Assembly: GCA_022072165.1 (NCBI GenBank) | Contig: JAJVIF010000002.1 | Coordinates: forward strand, 62,001-126,000 | Length of the DNA stretch: 64,000 nucleotides | Direction of reading: 5' to 3' | DNA from: a bacterium | GTDB lineage: Bacteria > JAJVIF01 | Shown here: piece by piece, positions 25,723-33,733 of the stretch | Layout of the letters: every line of letters begins with the position of its first letter | Position numbering within the stretch: position 1 is the first letter of the stretch | Position numbers and translations under genes: made by a program | Notes under the pieces: generated by a model | Told to the model about the DNA's origin: nothing | Seen by the model: only the letters and a program-made list of their open reading frames with translations | The model's database searches: none

Positions 25723-26136
25723 CTAGCCGGCGCGTCCGGAGATGATCCGGTCGTAACCAGAGAAGCGATTGCGAATCATCGTGCTGACCGTGGCGTAGTA
25801 GAGCTGATTCGCCGAAAGCTCCGCGAGCTCCCGGTCGAGGTCGACGTTGTTGCCGTCATTGCGCATGGAGGTGGCGTTGTCCCGGATAAGTCGCGCTCCA
25901 GTCGCGGCAGCCAGACCATCGGCACGCTCACCCGGCACATGTGCCGGATGTGTCCGGCTGAGCGCCAGCGGACCATCAGATCCTTCCGCTTTCGCCTGGG
26001 CATCCGCAAAAGTGAGCCGGAAAGCCTTGTAGCGAGGCGTCTCAGCGTTCGCGATGTTGTGCGCCAACACCCGCTGGCGCAGGCTGCTCTCGACCAGTTT
26101 GCCGCCCATGGCGTCGATTAGGGGATCGCGTAGCAC
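25723..26136 (-). CDS. flgB: FlgB, proximal rod protein
   Basis: 137 residues. N-terminal LRQRVLAHNIANAETPRYKAFRLTF and C-terminal NNVDLDRELAELSANQLYYATVSTMIRNRF are typical FlgB. The start is GTG 26136, 9 bases after a GGAGGG Shine-Dalgarno. The gene begins 19 bases after the glycosyltransferase stop, so flgB is probably read from the glycosyltransferase promoter. Confidence 0.96.
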   Translation of the reverse strand: MLRDPLIDAMGGKLVESSLRQRVLAHNIANAETPRYKAFRLTFADAQAKAEGSDGPLALSRTHPAHVPGERADGLAAATGARLIRDNATSMRNDGNNVDLDRELAELSANQLYYATVSTMIRNRFSGYDRIISGRAG

Positions 26137-26155
26137 AGTCCGGTGCCCTCCAGGG

Positions 26156-27211
26156 CTACTTATCGGCAGGGACCGGCCCGCGCTTGACCTCCCACCGGGG
26201 TCGGGTGTCGATCCAGCGGCGATCAGGCGGGGTCCCGCGCAGCGGTCGCCATTGACCGGTCACCCATTCGAGGAAGAACGGGAGCGCGCTCAGATGCAGC
26301 CAGGGACTCGTGCAGGTGGTCCGCAAGCACTGGTACGCCTCCTGGAGCAGCAACGGACCGATATCCGGGGCCAGTGAACTCAGCGACTCATGCTGCGCCA
26401 GGAGCCGGTACCGATTCATGTGCGCCCGCCACCGGATGGAAGCCCGCGCCCGTCCGCCAGACCCGTGGGGCTGATGCAGGGCGACAGCATCCGGGACGTA
26501 GCGACACGTAAAGCCTGCACGACGCAGGCGGTAGTCGAGGTCGACATCTTCCAGATAGGCAAAGAGCCGGGCGTCCCACCAGTCGCCATTGGAACGCCGA
26601 ATCGCATCGAGGGCCGACCGTCGATAGAGCGCCGCGGATCCCGGACACCCAAACACTTCCCCCGCCTCCCGCGCCTGGCCAGCATCAATTTCGCCCCCAT
26701 GCCGATTCATCACGATCCGGTCCCGGAAGAGGAGATGCCCGGTGGAGTCAAAAGTCAGACCCGCGCCGAACTTCAGCGAGTCGGCAGCTGCAAGAAGAGC
26801 TGGGGTATCGGCAGCGAGGGAGGCAGAGCGATAGAGTCTTCCGCACACCGCGCCGGTCTCCGGATGGGCCTCCATGGTGTCTCGCATGGCCGTCCAGAAG
26901 TCGGGATGGAGGGCGGCATCCTGATTCAGCGCCAGCAGAAAGGGTGCGTGGGAATGCTGTGCGATGACGTTCATGCCGGCGGCGTAGCCTGTATTACGGG
27001 GCTGACGTATCAGCCGCCAGCGTGATGGTGGCAGGGTCTGGGAACACCAGGCAGCAATGATGGACCGGGAGTCATCAGCGGAGGCGTTGTCCACCACGAC
27101 CAGTTCCCAGTCATCTGTGGGGATCGCTGCCAGGCTGTTCAAACAGGCGGGGAGCGTGGCAGCACCGTTCCAGCTCAACAAGCCAATGGTCAGTGCGATC
27201 GGACCACTCAT
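26156..27211 (-). CDS. family 2 (GT-A) glycosyltransferase
   Basis: 351 residues. A GT2 domain with LTIGLLSWNGAATLPACLNSL at the start, VVVDNASADDS, the LALNQDAALHPDFW metal-binding segment (DXD-like) and the later LEDVDLDYRLRRAGF. This resembles rhamnosyl/galactofuranosyl-type transferases. ATG 27211 overlaps the TGA of the upstream GT4 gene (ATGA), so they are coupled. Proposed substrates are surface glycans or flagellin; context only. Confidence 0.88.
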   Translation of the reverse strand: MSGPIALTIGLLSWNGAATLPACLNSLAAIPTDDWELVVVDNASADDSRSIIAAWCSQTLPPSRWRLIRQPRNTGYAAGMNVIAQHSHAPFLLALNQDAALHPDFWTAMRDTMEAHPETGAVCGRLYRSASLAADTPALLAAADSLKFGAGLTFDSTGHLLFRDRIVMNRHGGEIDAGQAREAGEVFGCPGSAALYRRSALDAIRRSNGDWWDARLFAYLEDVDLDYRLRRAGFTCRYVPDAVALHQPHGSGGRARASIRWRAHMNRYRLLAQHESLSSLAPDIGPLLLQEAYQCLRTTCTSPWLHLSALPFFLEWVTGQWRPLRGTPPDRRWIDTRPRWEVKRGPVPADK

Positions 27212-28380
27212 ACCGCCGCCGATGGCGCAAGGAGTTCCGGCACCGGCAGGCCAGCCTGACGGATTTCGGCGAAGGTCTCGGCGGAGGGGAGGGGCTCCCG
27301 TGCAGCCAGAGTCAGCGCCAGTGCTGCGATCCCCGCTGCGTGGCGGTCCCAACGGTACTGCTGCGCGACTCCCCGACTTCGTGCAGCCATCTCCCGATGC
27401 TCCGCATCCTGAGTCCATAGACGAGCAATCGCCTCGGCCAGGTCGATGGGATCGCCGACGGCGGCATAGGTGCCCGCGCGTCCCAGCACTTCCCGATGAA
27501 CCGGCAGATCAGAGCAGATAACCGGTGTCCCGACACTCGCTGATTCGATCAGGGGCAGATTGAAGCCCTCGGCCAGCGATGGCGACACCGTGCAATGGGC
27601 AGCGGTGTACATCGCTCTGAGACTGGCATCGTCGCTCACGAACGGCTGCCAGGAGCAGAGGTCCGCGATGCCCGCACGCTGAGCCTCCGCCTGCAGTTCC
27701 CACCGATACGGGTCGCCATCACCCACCAGCACGACCGGCACACTTAGTCCGCGCTGCCGTAACCGTGCGATTGCAGCAAGGAGGAGCCCCGGGGCTTTAC
27801 GGGGAACGAGACTCCCGACAAACAGCAGGTAGCGGTCGAAGGGACAGCGCTCCCGCCACTCGGCTTCTACCGCCGTATTGGGTAGCTCTGCGAGATCCCA
27901 GGGGAGCCCCAGGGGATTCACAAACACGCGCGCCGGATCCACAGGAACCAGGCGGCAGAGGTCCAGACGTGTCTGACGTGAATTAGTGATCACCGCATCG
28001 GCCCAAGTGGCGGACTCCGGCAGGTACTGGCTCCAGTACCACCGGGCGCGTCCTGTCTCCCAGGGCTGCAGTCGGGGAATCAGGTCATGCACCATCAGGA
28101 TGCGGGGAGTCGCACTGAGGCGGGGTGTCCCGAAGGCTGGGGAGTACAGCACATCGGCGCCCTGGTCCTTCACCTTACAGGGCAGCGTGGCCTGTTCCCA
28201 GACAAAACGCTCCCAGGCCCGCGCAAAGCCCTCTGGTGCTGGCGGCATGAGCGGCAGTAGCGCCAGTCGCGAGCCCTGTTTCAGGGCAGCAGTCACAGAC
28301 CGCGCGACACGACCGAGACCGGTCGGACGGTCGCCAGCCAGAGCCTGTCCATCGATGGCCAGTACCAGGGGGTCTGCCAT
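27208..28380 (-). CDS. family 4 (GT-B) glycosyltransferase
   Basis: 390 residues. GT4 features: N-terminal GDRPTGLGRVARSVTAAL acceptor loop, MVHDLIP, LLFVGSLVPRKAPGLLLAAIA (donor domain start) and the C-terminal SPSLAEGFNLPLIESASVGTPVI (EX7E-like motif). It resembles mannosyltransferases of the WbaZ/MtfB kind. A TACAAT -10 ends 6 bases before ATG 28380, so the transcript should be leaderless, and it is the first gene of the GT4-GT2-flgB-flgC-fliE run. Confidence 0.9.
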   Translation of the reverse strand: MADPLVLAIDGQALAGDRPTGLGRVARSVTAALKQGSRLALLPLMPPAPEGFARAWERFVWEQATLPCKVKDQGADVLYSPAFGTPRLSATPRILMVHDLIPRLQPWETGRARWYWSQYLPESATWADAVITNSRQTRLDLCRLVPVDPARVFVNPLGLPWDLAELPNTAVEAEWRERCPFDRYLLFVGSLVPRKAPGLLLAAIARLRQRGLSVPVVLVGDGDPYRWELQAEAQRAGIADLCSWQPFVSDDASLRAMYTAAHCTVSPSLAEGFNLPLIESASVGTPVICSDLPVHREVLGRAGTYAAVGDPIDLAEAIARLWTQDAEHREMAARSRGVAQQYRWDRHAAGIAALALTLAAREPLPSAETFAEIRQAGLPVPELLAPSAAV

Positions 28381-28386
28381 AGGGGC

Positions 28387-28392
28387 ATTGTA
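28387..28392 (-). promoter_or_regulatory. -10 element TACAAT for GT4, leaderless
   Basis: TACAAT ends 6 bases before ATG 28380. It probably drives the two glycosyltransferases and the flgB-flgC-fliE rod genes. Confidence 0.6.
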
Positions 28393-28406
28393 GTGAAAAG
28401 CACGAC

Positions 28407-28426
28407 ACGGGCCCCTAGGGACCCGT
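28407..28426 (-). terminator. terminator after the NHL-type lipoprotein gene
   Basis: Imperfect inverted repeat ACGGGCCCCT / AGGGACCCGT followed on the minus strand by GTGCTTTTC, 45 bases after the lipoprotein stop. It isolates the lipoprotein cluster from the GT4 promoter 15 bases away. Confidence 0.65.
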
Positions 28427-28470
28427 ATCGGCAGGCAATGTCGTGGGCGCGTCAGTGCGACGCGATCCCG

Positions 28471-30393
28471 CTAGATGTCGATGCGGATCGACCCGAGGTC
28501 CTTGGTCTGCCCGTCAGCGACCTGCACGCCAGGGATCGTCTTCACGATGGTCCCGTTCGCGCTGATGACCACGGTCTGGGTTCCCGCCGGGACACCCAGG
28601 ATGGCGAACTCGCCAGCCCCGTTCGAGCGGTCAGAGATACCGGTGCCCTGGATGCCGACGTTGAAGTTCGGCAGGGGGGACCCGTTCTTGCTGCTCTGCA
28701 GGGTGCCGGTCACCACGCCGAAGCCGGGGGTGCTGGTGTTCTGAGGCACCATCACGATCTCGACAGTGGTGGTCTGGCCAGGAGTGACATCCACGGAGAC
28801 CGTGGCATCCACATAGCCAGCGCGGGTCGAGGTAAGACCAAGCTGATCGGCGAGCACCACCTGATTGAAGCGGAAGTAACCAGCGTCGTCGGTCAGCACC
28901 TGCTGGCGCAGGAACGGATTGTCGGCGGGGTTATTGGGATCCGCGTTGGGGGTGCTGTAGGACGTCGGATAGTTGATGCGGACCAGGGCCCGGGAGACGG
29001 TGCGGCTGGTCTGGCTGTCCTTCACGAGGCCTTCGATGGAACCGAAGATGGGGGTCTTGCCGAACTCGTCGAAGATCTGCAGCCCACCACCATCACCGGT
29101 GTTCCCCGCGCCGCGGACGGCGACGAAGATGCGGCCGAAGTTGTCGACCCGGACCATGTACGGGTTGCGGCCAGTCACGAACTGGCGCTTGTACTCGCCG
29201 GAGCTAGTGAAGATGACGATCCGGTCATGACCGGTATCGGCCACCAGAATGTCCTGGGTCCGGGGATTCACGACGACAGAGCTGGGACCCTGGAAGTCCA
29301 GGGGACCCGAGCCATCGCCGTTCTGCAGCCCGCCCAGTTCCTTCTGGATGATGATGTGGGCCGACTCATCGGTGTGCGGCTCGGTGATGATCACAGTGTT
29401 GGCTGTCGGAATCGCAGCGATGAAACGGGACTGCCCATCGAAGCAGAAGTCCTTGATGCCAGCGACTGTCACGCCGGTCCGGGGGCTTTCACCAGAGGTG
29501 AAGGGAGTCGGCGGGATGCGGTCGAAGGCGACCGCCCGGATCCCGGTCGACCAGGGGGCCCAGGAGGGGAAAGTCATCTGGATCGCCTGAATCTGGTCGT
29601 GAGTCGACTTCTGCACCCAGAAGGTGAAGTCACCGGCGGGCAGATCGCTGAACCCGGGGAGATTCCAGAGGCGGTCCATGAAGGGCGCCCGGCGGTCATA
29701 CGCCAGAATACCCTGCACCGGCGTGCCGAACGTGATGGTCGGCGGAATGGCATTACAGGGAGCAGCGCCACCATCGTTGTCATTGTCGATGGTCAGCGAC
29801 TGCGCCGCGACACGGGTGTAAGGTCGCAGTGAGACCGGATGATGATCGAAGCCAACCGGCGCCGCAAGGCCCGATCCACGCCACTGGGCAGAAATACCCG
29901 TGGTGCAGCCCAGTCGGCTCGGGTCCGCGATGCCGCCGAACCAGTCGCCGTTGTAGGTGGTGCAGTTATGGGTGTTTTGCACGAAGGCGTCGTCATCCAC
30001 GCCGCCCAACGCGCCATCTTCCCCAATAAAGCACATCCCGCGACCAGAGTCCCGGTTAGAGAGACCGAGCGCCGGACCACCCTGCAGGTTGCGTTTGAAG
30101 ACGCCACCGGGGGTGTAGAGCTTCCAGCCCTGGCTGTCGTACACCACGATATCCCCGTCGGCCTCGAAGTCGAGGTCGGCGATCTGCGTGTTTTCGCTCC
30201 GCAGATCCTCAAAGGGCGTGAAGTCGATGTTGCCGACACCGCCGCCGCCACTACCCGCGCCTGAGCCGGGATCCTGGGGATTCGGCACGACCGGAGATGG
30301 CTCCCCGCTGTTCGAGCAACTGGCGAGCGCCAGCGCTCCAGCGGTCAGCAGGGTGAAGAGCCAACGGGACGGCGTGTTGTGCATCTGCCTCAT
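28471..30393 (-). CDS. lipoprotein with NHL/beta-propeller and carboxypeptidase-regulatory-like repeats
   Basis: 640 residues. Signal peptide with lipobox LALASC (Cys 25), an Asn/Pro/Gly linker, then an NHL-type propeller (for example PSSVVVNPRTQDILVADTGHDRIVIFTSSGEYKRQF and PYMVRVDNFGRIFVAVRG), then two CarboxypepD-reg-like beta domains (GSIEGLVKDSQTSRTVSRALVRI; GVVTGTLQSSKNGSPLPNFNVGI). It is probably an outer surface protein, perhaps sensing or displaying ligands. ATG 30393 is 9 bases after AAAGGA. It is the last of three co-oriented lipoprotein genes. Confidence 0.8.
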   Translation of the reverse strand: MRQMHNTPSRWLFTLLTAGALALASCSNSGEPSPVVPNPQDPGSGAGSGGGGVGNIDFTPFEDLRSENTQIADLDFEADGDIVVYDSQGWKLYTPGGVFKRNLQGGPALGLSNRDSGRGMCFIGEDGALGGVDDDAFVQNTHNCTTYNGDWFGGIADPSRLGCTTGISAQWRGSGLAAPVGFDHHPVSLRPYTRVAAQSLTIDNDNDGGAAPCNAIPPTITFGTPVQGILAYDRRAPFMDRLWNLPGFSDLPAGDFTFWVQKSTHDQIQAIQMTFPSWAPWSTGIRAVAFDRIPPTPFTSGESPRTGVTVAGIKDFCFDGQSRFIAAIPTANTVIITEPHTDESAHIIIQKELGGLQNGDGSGPLDFQGPSSVVVNPRTQDILVADTGHDRIVIFTSSGEYKRQFVTGRNPYMVRVDNFGRIFVAVRGAGNTGDGGGLQIFDEFGKTPIFGSIEGLVKDSQTSRTVSRALVRINYPTSYSTPNADPNNPADNPFLRQQVLTDDAGYFRFNQVVLADQLGLTSTRAGYVDATVSVDVTPGQTTTVEIVMVPQNTSTPGFGVVTGTLQSSKNGSPLPNFNVGIQGTGISDRSNGAGEFAILGVPAGTQTVVISANGTIVKTIPGVQVADGQTKDLGSIRIDI

Positions 30394-30436
30394 GGGTCTG
30401 TCCTTTCGTACGTCACAGGAACCGGGGAGCGGCGCT

Positions 30437-30450
30437 GTTGCCAGGGCAAC
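30437..30450. repeat. short inverted repeat between lipoprotein genes
   Basis: GTTGCC / GGCAAC with a 2-base loop in the 128-base intergenic stretch. No T tract; possibly an mRNA element. Nothing else is visible in that gap. Confidence 0.3.
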
Positions 30451-30521
30451 TCCGGGCTGACCGGTCCGGGATGGCCATCACCCCGCACACTGCTGGTCAG
30501 CCACTTCTGTTTCAGCAGGCC

Positions 30522-32138
30522 TTACGAGCCGCTTGTACCAGAAGTAAAGAGGGGCAGGTAGTAGTTGGTTTCCTCGGACCCGCCCGGGAAGCGGGCACCG
30601 ATCTCACGGATGGTCGGCGGGAGGAGGAACGGCCCATCCACGGAGGTCACATCGACGGTAATGAGTCCTGCCGGAATCAGGGCAAAGTACTGCCCGGTGT
30701 CAGGATCGGTATCGACCTCCACCGGCTCGCCGCCATCGCCAGGAAGATACCCCACGGGGCGGGAGCGGACCGTCACGGTCGCTTCCAGCGGCGCGTTGTT
30801 GGCTCCAGAGCGGACCTCGCCGAAGATGAGGACCGTCCGGCCGGTCTGCTGACCGTTTACCGGATCGATGCCGCAGGCACGATTGATCGCTTCCGCTTCG
30901 ACCAGGCCGAGACGAACAGCGGCTGCCGTGTCGTGGACACGGACCGCAACGGCGTCATCCCCGTCAAAGGAGTTGGCGGTCCAGGGGTTAGTGGTCAGGA
31001 AAACGATGGGGTTCGCCAGGGCCGGCGGCGTGATGCGGAACTCCTGGATCGCGGTCGGGAAGTCAGAGGCGAACCAGCTGTGCTGCATCGTGTTCAGAGA
31101 GATGTTCGCGCCGGCATAGATATACGGCAGCGCGTTGCCGTTCTGAAAGAGCGCCTGGCCGTTAGGGGTCAGGAATCCATCAAAGTATCCGGACACGTTG
31201 CCATCTGTGCGATTCACCGCCGGGAAGAGAAAGCGGGTCTGCAGCTCGCTGTCGGTGAGCCGACCACAGGCATACACGCCCCGGACCCGGGTGTCGAAAA
31301 GGGTCTCGGAGAGGGCATTGCGGATGTTCCCCTTGGGACCAAAATAGAGGTCCACCGGGACACCGACGTTGAACTCGGTGCGGGTAATGGGAGTTTTCGC
31401 ATTGCCGAAGCGCTGACGGAGGAACATTTCCTCGAAGTCAAACGCGAAGGCGTCGATCACGGTCGTGACATCCGCCGCGCTGCCGCCAGGAGCCAGGGAG
31501 CGGGAGCCATTGATCATGAAGACCGTATTGACTGCGCCGCTGGGGTTGCCATCCGCGATGTCATAGAAGTCACGGGAGAGGAGGTCGGCGGATCCCACAA
31601 TGACCGTCCGGTTATCGATGATGGCGTACCGGGCATTCATCGCCCGGTTCAGATCGTCGCCATCAAACCGAACCTGCACACCAGCCTGCTGCAGCGAGCT
31701 GAGCAGTGCCTGGGGATTCGGGCTGCCGGAGGGGGGCGGGGCGATGGTCGAGAACTGACCACTCTCCGTCACTACGCGGACTGTCACACCCCGGTTTGCC
31801 AACTGAACCAGGGTATTCACCATGGTCTGGCTGGAGAGGCTGAAGGCGGCGATGTCCAGCGAGGACTTCGCGCCCTGAATCTCCGTCAGCACATCCTGGA
31901 GGGTGTGGTAGGTCAGCCGAAACTGATCGAGCAGGTACCGGGTGCGATCGTCTGTGCCAGGCTGGCGGAACCGCGGATCGGTCACCACCACCCGTACGTT
32001 CGGAGTGTCATACAGGCGGAACCCGAGGTTCGGATTGAACTCGTCCGCATTCTTACAGTTGATGCCCGTCACCAGACCGGCGGCCAGAAGGGCGCCGACG
32101 AGGGTGAGGCGGAGCATCCGCTGATTCAGCACAGGCAT
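30522..32138 (-). CDS. degenerate phospholipase D-like lipoprotein
   Basis: 538 residues. Lipoprotein-like signal ending LLAAGLVTGINC (Cys about 28). The body resembles the PLD superfamily: KSSLDIAAFSLSSQTMVNTLVQLANRGVTVRVV, then a first catalytic block RYAIIDNRTVIVGSADLLSRD. The expected HxKxxxxD reads NARYAIID, so His and Lys are replaced by Asn and Arg. A second HKD motif is not found; QHSWFAS is the closest piece. The C-terminus is a carboxypeptidase-regulatory-like domain (RTVLIFGEVRSGANNAPLEATVTV). It is likely a catalytically dead surface protein. I chose ATG 32138 for its AAGGAG site. Confidence 0.7.
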   Translation of the reverse strand: MPVLNQRMLRLTLVGALLAAGLVTGINCKNADEFNPNLGFRLYDTPNVRVVVTDPRFRQPGTDDRTRYLLDQFRLTYHTLQDVLTEIQGAKSSLDIAAFSLSSQTMVNTLVQLANRGVTVRVVTESGQFSTIAPPPSGSPNPQALLSSLQQAGVQVRFDGDDLNRAMNARYAIIDNRTVIVGSADLLSRDFYDIADGNPSGAVNTVFMINGSRSLAPGGSAADVTTVIDAFAFDFEEMFLRQRFGNAKTPITRTEFNVGVPVDLYFGPKGNIRNALSETLFDTRVRGVYACGRLTDSELQTRFLFPAVNRTDGNVSGYFDGFLTPNGQALFQNGNALPYIYAGANISLNTMQHSWFASDFPTAIQEFRITPPALANPIVFLTTNPWTANSFDGDDAVAVRVHDTAAAVRLGLVEAEAINRACGIDPVNGQQTGRTVLIFGEVRSGANNAPLEATVTVRSRPVGYLPGDGGEPVEVDTDPDTGQYFALIPAGLITVDVTSVDGPFLLPPTIREIGARFPGGSEETNYYLPLFTSGTSGS

Positions 32139-32225
32139 GTGTCTCTCCTTGCGTCTCACATCCGAACCTGCCGTAGTTTCAGGTCCGGCGTACTCTCACA
32201 CCGCGGTTCTAACGGGAAGGCGGTC

Positions 32226-32759
32226 TTAGTCGTCTTCAGGCCGATAGCTGAAGAAGTTGCCGTCGTAGTTATAGGGGAAGGCGATCCGGTCGTCCTTGTT
32301 TTCCTTATCAGGATCATAGGCGGACCCATCCGAAGTCGGGGCTTCACCCGGTGAAAGCGTGAAGTCCAGCACCACTTTCCCATCAGCCGCCAGGGAATAC
32401 TGCACTGGCTTGCTGCTCCGGAACCCCTTGGCATACGCCCGGACCGTGAGCAGACCGACGGGTGTGTTGGGGGCGTTGTAGGTCCCCTCCACACTGGTCA
32501 GGCTGCCGAAAGTGAACTTCTTGTTGTCCGGAAATCCGCCAGTCGGCCCAACATCACTAACCACGATGATCGTGGCATTCGGGATGGGGCGATTGTCGAC
32601 CGAACTGATCACCGTGCCCTGCACGGTCCCGGCGGGCCGGTTCGGGGGATTCACAGAGCCAGCGAGCAGGCTGCCTCCGCCACCGCCGTTGCATCCGGTG
32701 AGTGCTGCAGCGAGCACCAGCGCCAGCATCCCGGCTCCGCGTGTCCATACTGCGGTCAT
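32226..32759 (-). CDS. small lipoprotein with carboxypeptidase-regulatory-like domain
   Basis: 177 residues. Signal peptide with lipobox LAAALTGC (Cys 23), poly-Gly linker, then one CarboxypepD-reg-like beta sandwich (GTVQGTVISSVDNRPIPNATIIVV..YNAPNTPVGLLTVRAYAKGF) and an acidic tail. I chose ATG 32759, about 9 bases after AAGGAG, over an upstream in-frame ATG. It is the first of the three lipoprotein genes; a TACTAT -10 and a hairpin lie in its 5' region. Confidence 0.75.
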   Translation of the reverse strand: MTAVWTRGAGMLALVLAAALTGCNGGGGGSLLAGSVNPPNRPAGTVQGTVISSVDNRPIPNATIIVVSDVGPTGGFPDNKKFTFGSLTSVEGTYNAPNTPVGLLTVRAYAKGFRSSKPVQYSLAADGKVVLDFTLSPGEAPTSDGSAYDPDKENKDDRIAFPYNYDGNFFSYRPEDD

Positions 32760-32839
32760 AGCCCGTATCTCCTTCGTCTGCATGCTTCCCCTGTATAGCT
32801 CCACGCGACCGCGTAGTGCCCCGGGGGATGCACATATCT

Positions 32840-32857
32840 CGCCTGGCGGTCCAGGCG
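32840..32857 (-). repeat. hairpin in the 5' leader of the small lipoprotein gene
   Basis: CGCCTGG / CCAGGCG with a 4-base loop, between the -10 element at 32866 and the gene start. A possible mRNA stability or regulatory stem. Confidence 0.45.
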
Positions 32858-32865
32858 GTGGCCGG

Positions 32866-32871
32866 ATAGTA
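32866..32871 (-). promoter_or_regulatory. -10 element TACTAT for the lipoprotein cluster
   Basis: TACTAT on the minus strand about 107 bases before ATG 32759. Confidence 0.45.
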
Positions 32872-32912
32872 ACACACCCGGTCCGCCACGTCCCATCAGG
32901 TCATACATGCCG

Positions 32913-33052
32913 TTACAGAAACTGACACGGCCTCCAGACCTTTCGCGATCGCTTCTGGCCTGCAGGCTGGCAGGGTTGGCGCCCCGCAACTCCCCTGGTC
33001 GGTTCCCTGGTGACCTTAGAGCTTACAGGAAGTTACACGAACTAACAGAACG
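32913..33052. repeat. 10-bp direct repeats upstream of the lipoprotein cluster
   Basis: Three contiguous 10-mers, TTACAGGAAG, TTACACGAAC and TAACAGAACG (33023-33052), and a fourth related copy TTACAGAAAC at 32913-32922 followed by TGACACGG. One-helical-turn spacing is typical of repeated protein-binding sites. The interval 32760-33054 otherwise holds only the -10 element and hairpin noted here. Confidence 0.5.
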
Positions 33053-33054
33053 TG

Positions 33055-33411
33055 TCAATCCCCCAGGGCGAGAAAATCTGCCTCGCGTTGGTGGACCTGA
33101 ATCCCGGCATTTTCCGCAGCCCACAGCGCGCCCGGAGCGATAGGACCAAAAATCGCGGCGATACAGCGCCAGTCGGGATGACTGACCCGCAGTTCCAGCA
33201 ACCCCTGGAGCTCATGCAGACCGACAGGATGCTTTGGGTCCGGGCAGTAGAGTCGACAAACGCCATACGCTCCATCAGCCAGCCTTAAAATCCAGTCGAT
33301 TTCGCCGTCCGGGGTCCCCAGACGCTGCAACCAGTGGAGGCCCTGTGAAGTGAGCCACTCTTCAACAGCCGCGACATCTTGCTGCTTCTGGGAAAGCTGA
33401 TCGGCGTCCAC
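33055..33411 (-). CDS. small Mrr-like protein, probably inactive nuclease fold
   Basis: 118 residues. The order of short motifs (GEIDWILRL, YGVCRLYCPD, PVGLHELQGLLEL, IAAIFGPIAPGALWAAENAGIQV) recalls the Mrr/PD-(D/E)XK nuclease core, but the position of the catalytic QxK reads CRLY, so the Lys is missing. I read it as a degenerate fold of unknown role. The start is GTG 33411, 6 bases after a TACCAT -10; a longer frame reaches 33537 but would run through the divergent promoter. Family assignment is tentative. Confidence 0.5.
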   Translation of the reverse strand: MDADQLSQKQQDVAAVEEWLTSQGLHWLQRLGTPDGEIDWILRLADGAYGVCRLYCPDPKHPVGLHELQGLLELRVSHPDWRCIAAIFGPIAPGALWAAENAGIQVHQREADFLALGD

Positions 33412-33417
33412 GCCTGA

Positions 33418-33427
33418 ATGGTACGTT
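33418..33427. promoter_or_regulatory. overlapping divergent -10 elements
   Basis: TACCAT on the minus strand (33418-33423) and TACGTT on the plus strand (33422-33427) share two base pairs. Each ends exactly 6 bases before a GTG start (33411 minus, 33434 plus), so both transcripts would be leaderless. Confidence 0.55.
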
Positions 33428-33433
33428 GCTGCC

Positions 33434-33733
33434 GTGTCCACCGAGCTGCCGCCACTCCCCTTGCGCACCTGTGTCACCTGCCGGCACCTGAGGTCGCTCG
33501 GGCAGTCGCAGGCGGTCCCGGGACTTGTGGAGAGCACCAGTGAGCGCTGGCGATGCCTGCTGTTCGGTGATGAAGCAGAGGAGTTCCCCTACTTCCCGGC
33601 GGAAAGGAGAGTCGAGATTGAAGCGCCGAGTCTGACGCCAGTGCTTTGCCCCGGCTGGACCTGGTGGCAAATCGATGAAACAGCAAAGGCAGGAGCAGAA
33701 GGCGAGGCGCGCGGGGACCCGACAGCAGCGTAG
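33434..33733 (+). CDS. small cysteine-rich protein, possible zinc binding
   Basis: 99 residues. Cys pattern CVTC near the N-terminus (residues 13-16), then WRCLLFG and VLCPGWTWW, four Cys that could bind a metal. No family recognised. The GTG start 6 bases after a TACGTT -10 is the same layout as the divergent partner. Its TAG stop abuts the uppS stop with no intervening base. Confidence 0.55.
   Translation: MSTELPPLPLRTCVTCRHLRSLGQSQAVPGLVESTSERWRCLLFGDEAEEFPYFPAERRVEIEAPSLTPVLCPGWTWWQIDETAKAGAEGEARGDPTAA

Noticed and set aside
30394-30521. Riboswitch in the lipoprotein intergenic gap
   Set aside because: Only a 6-bp stem was found; no recognisable riboswitch core, and the gene is not a typical riboswitch target.
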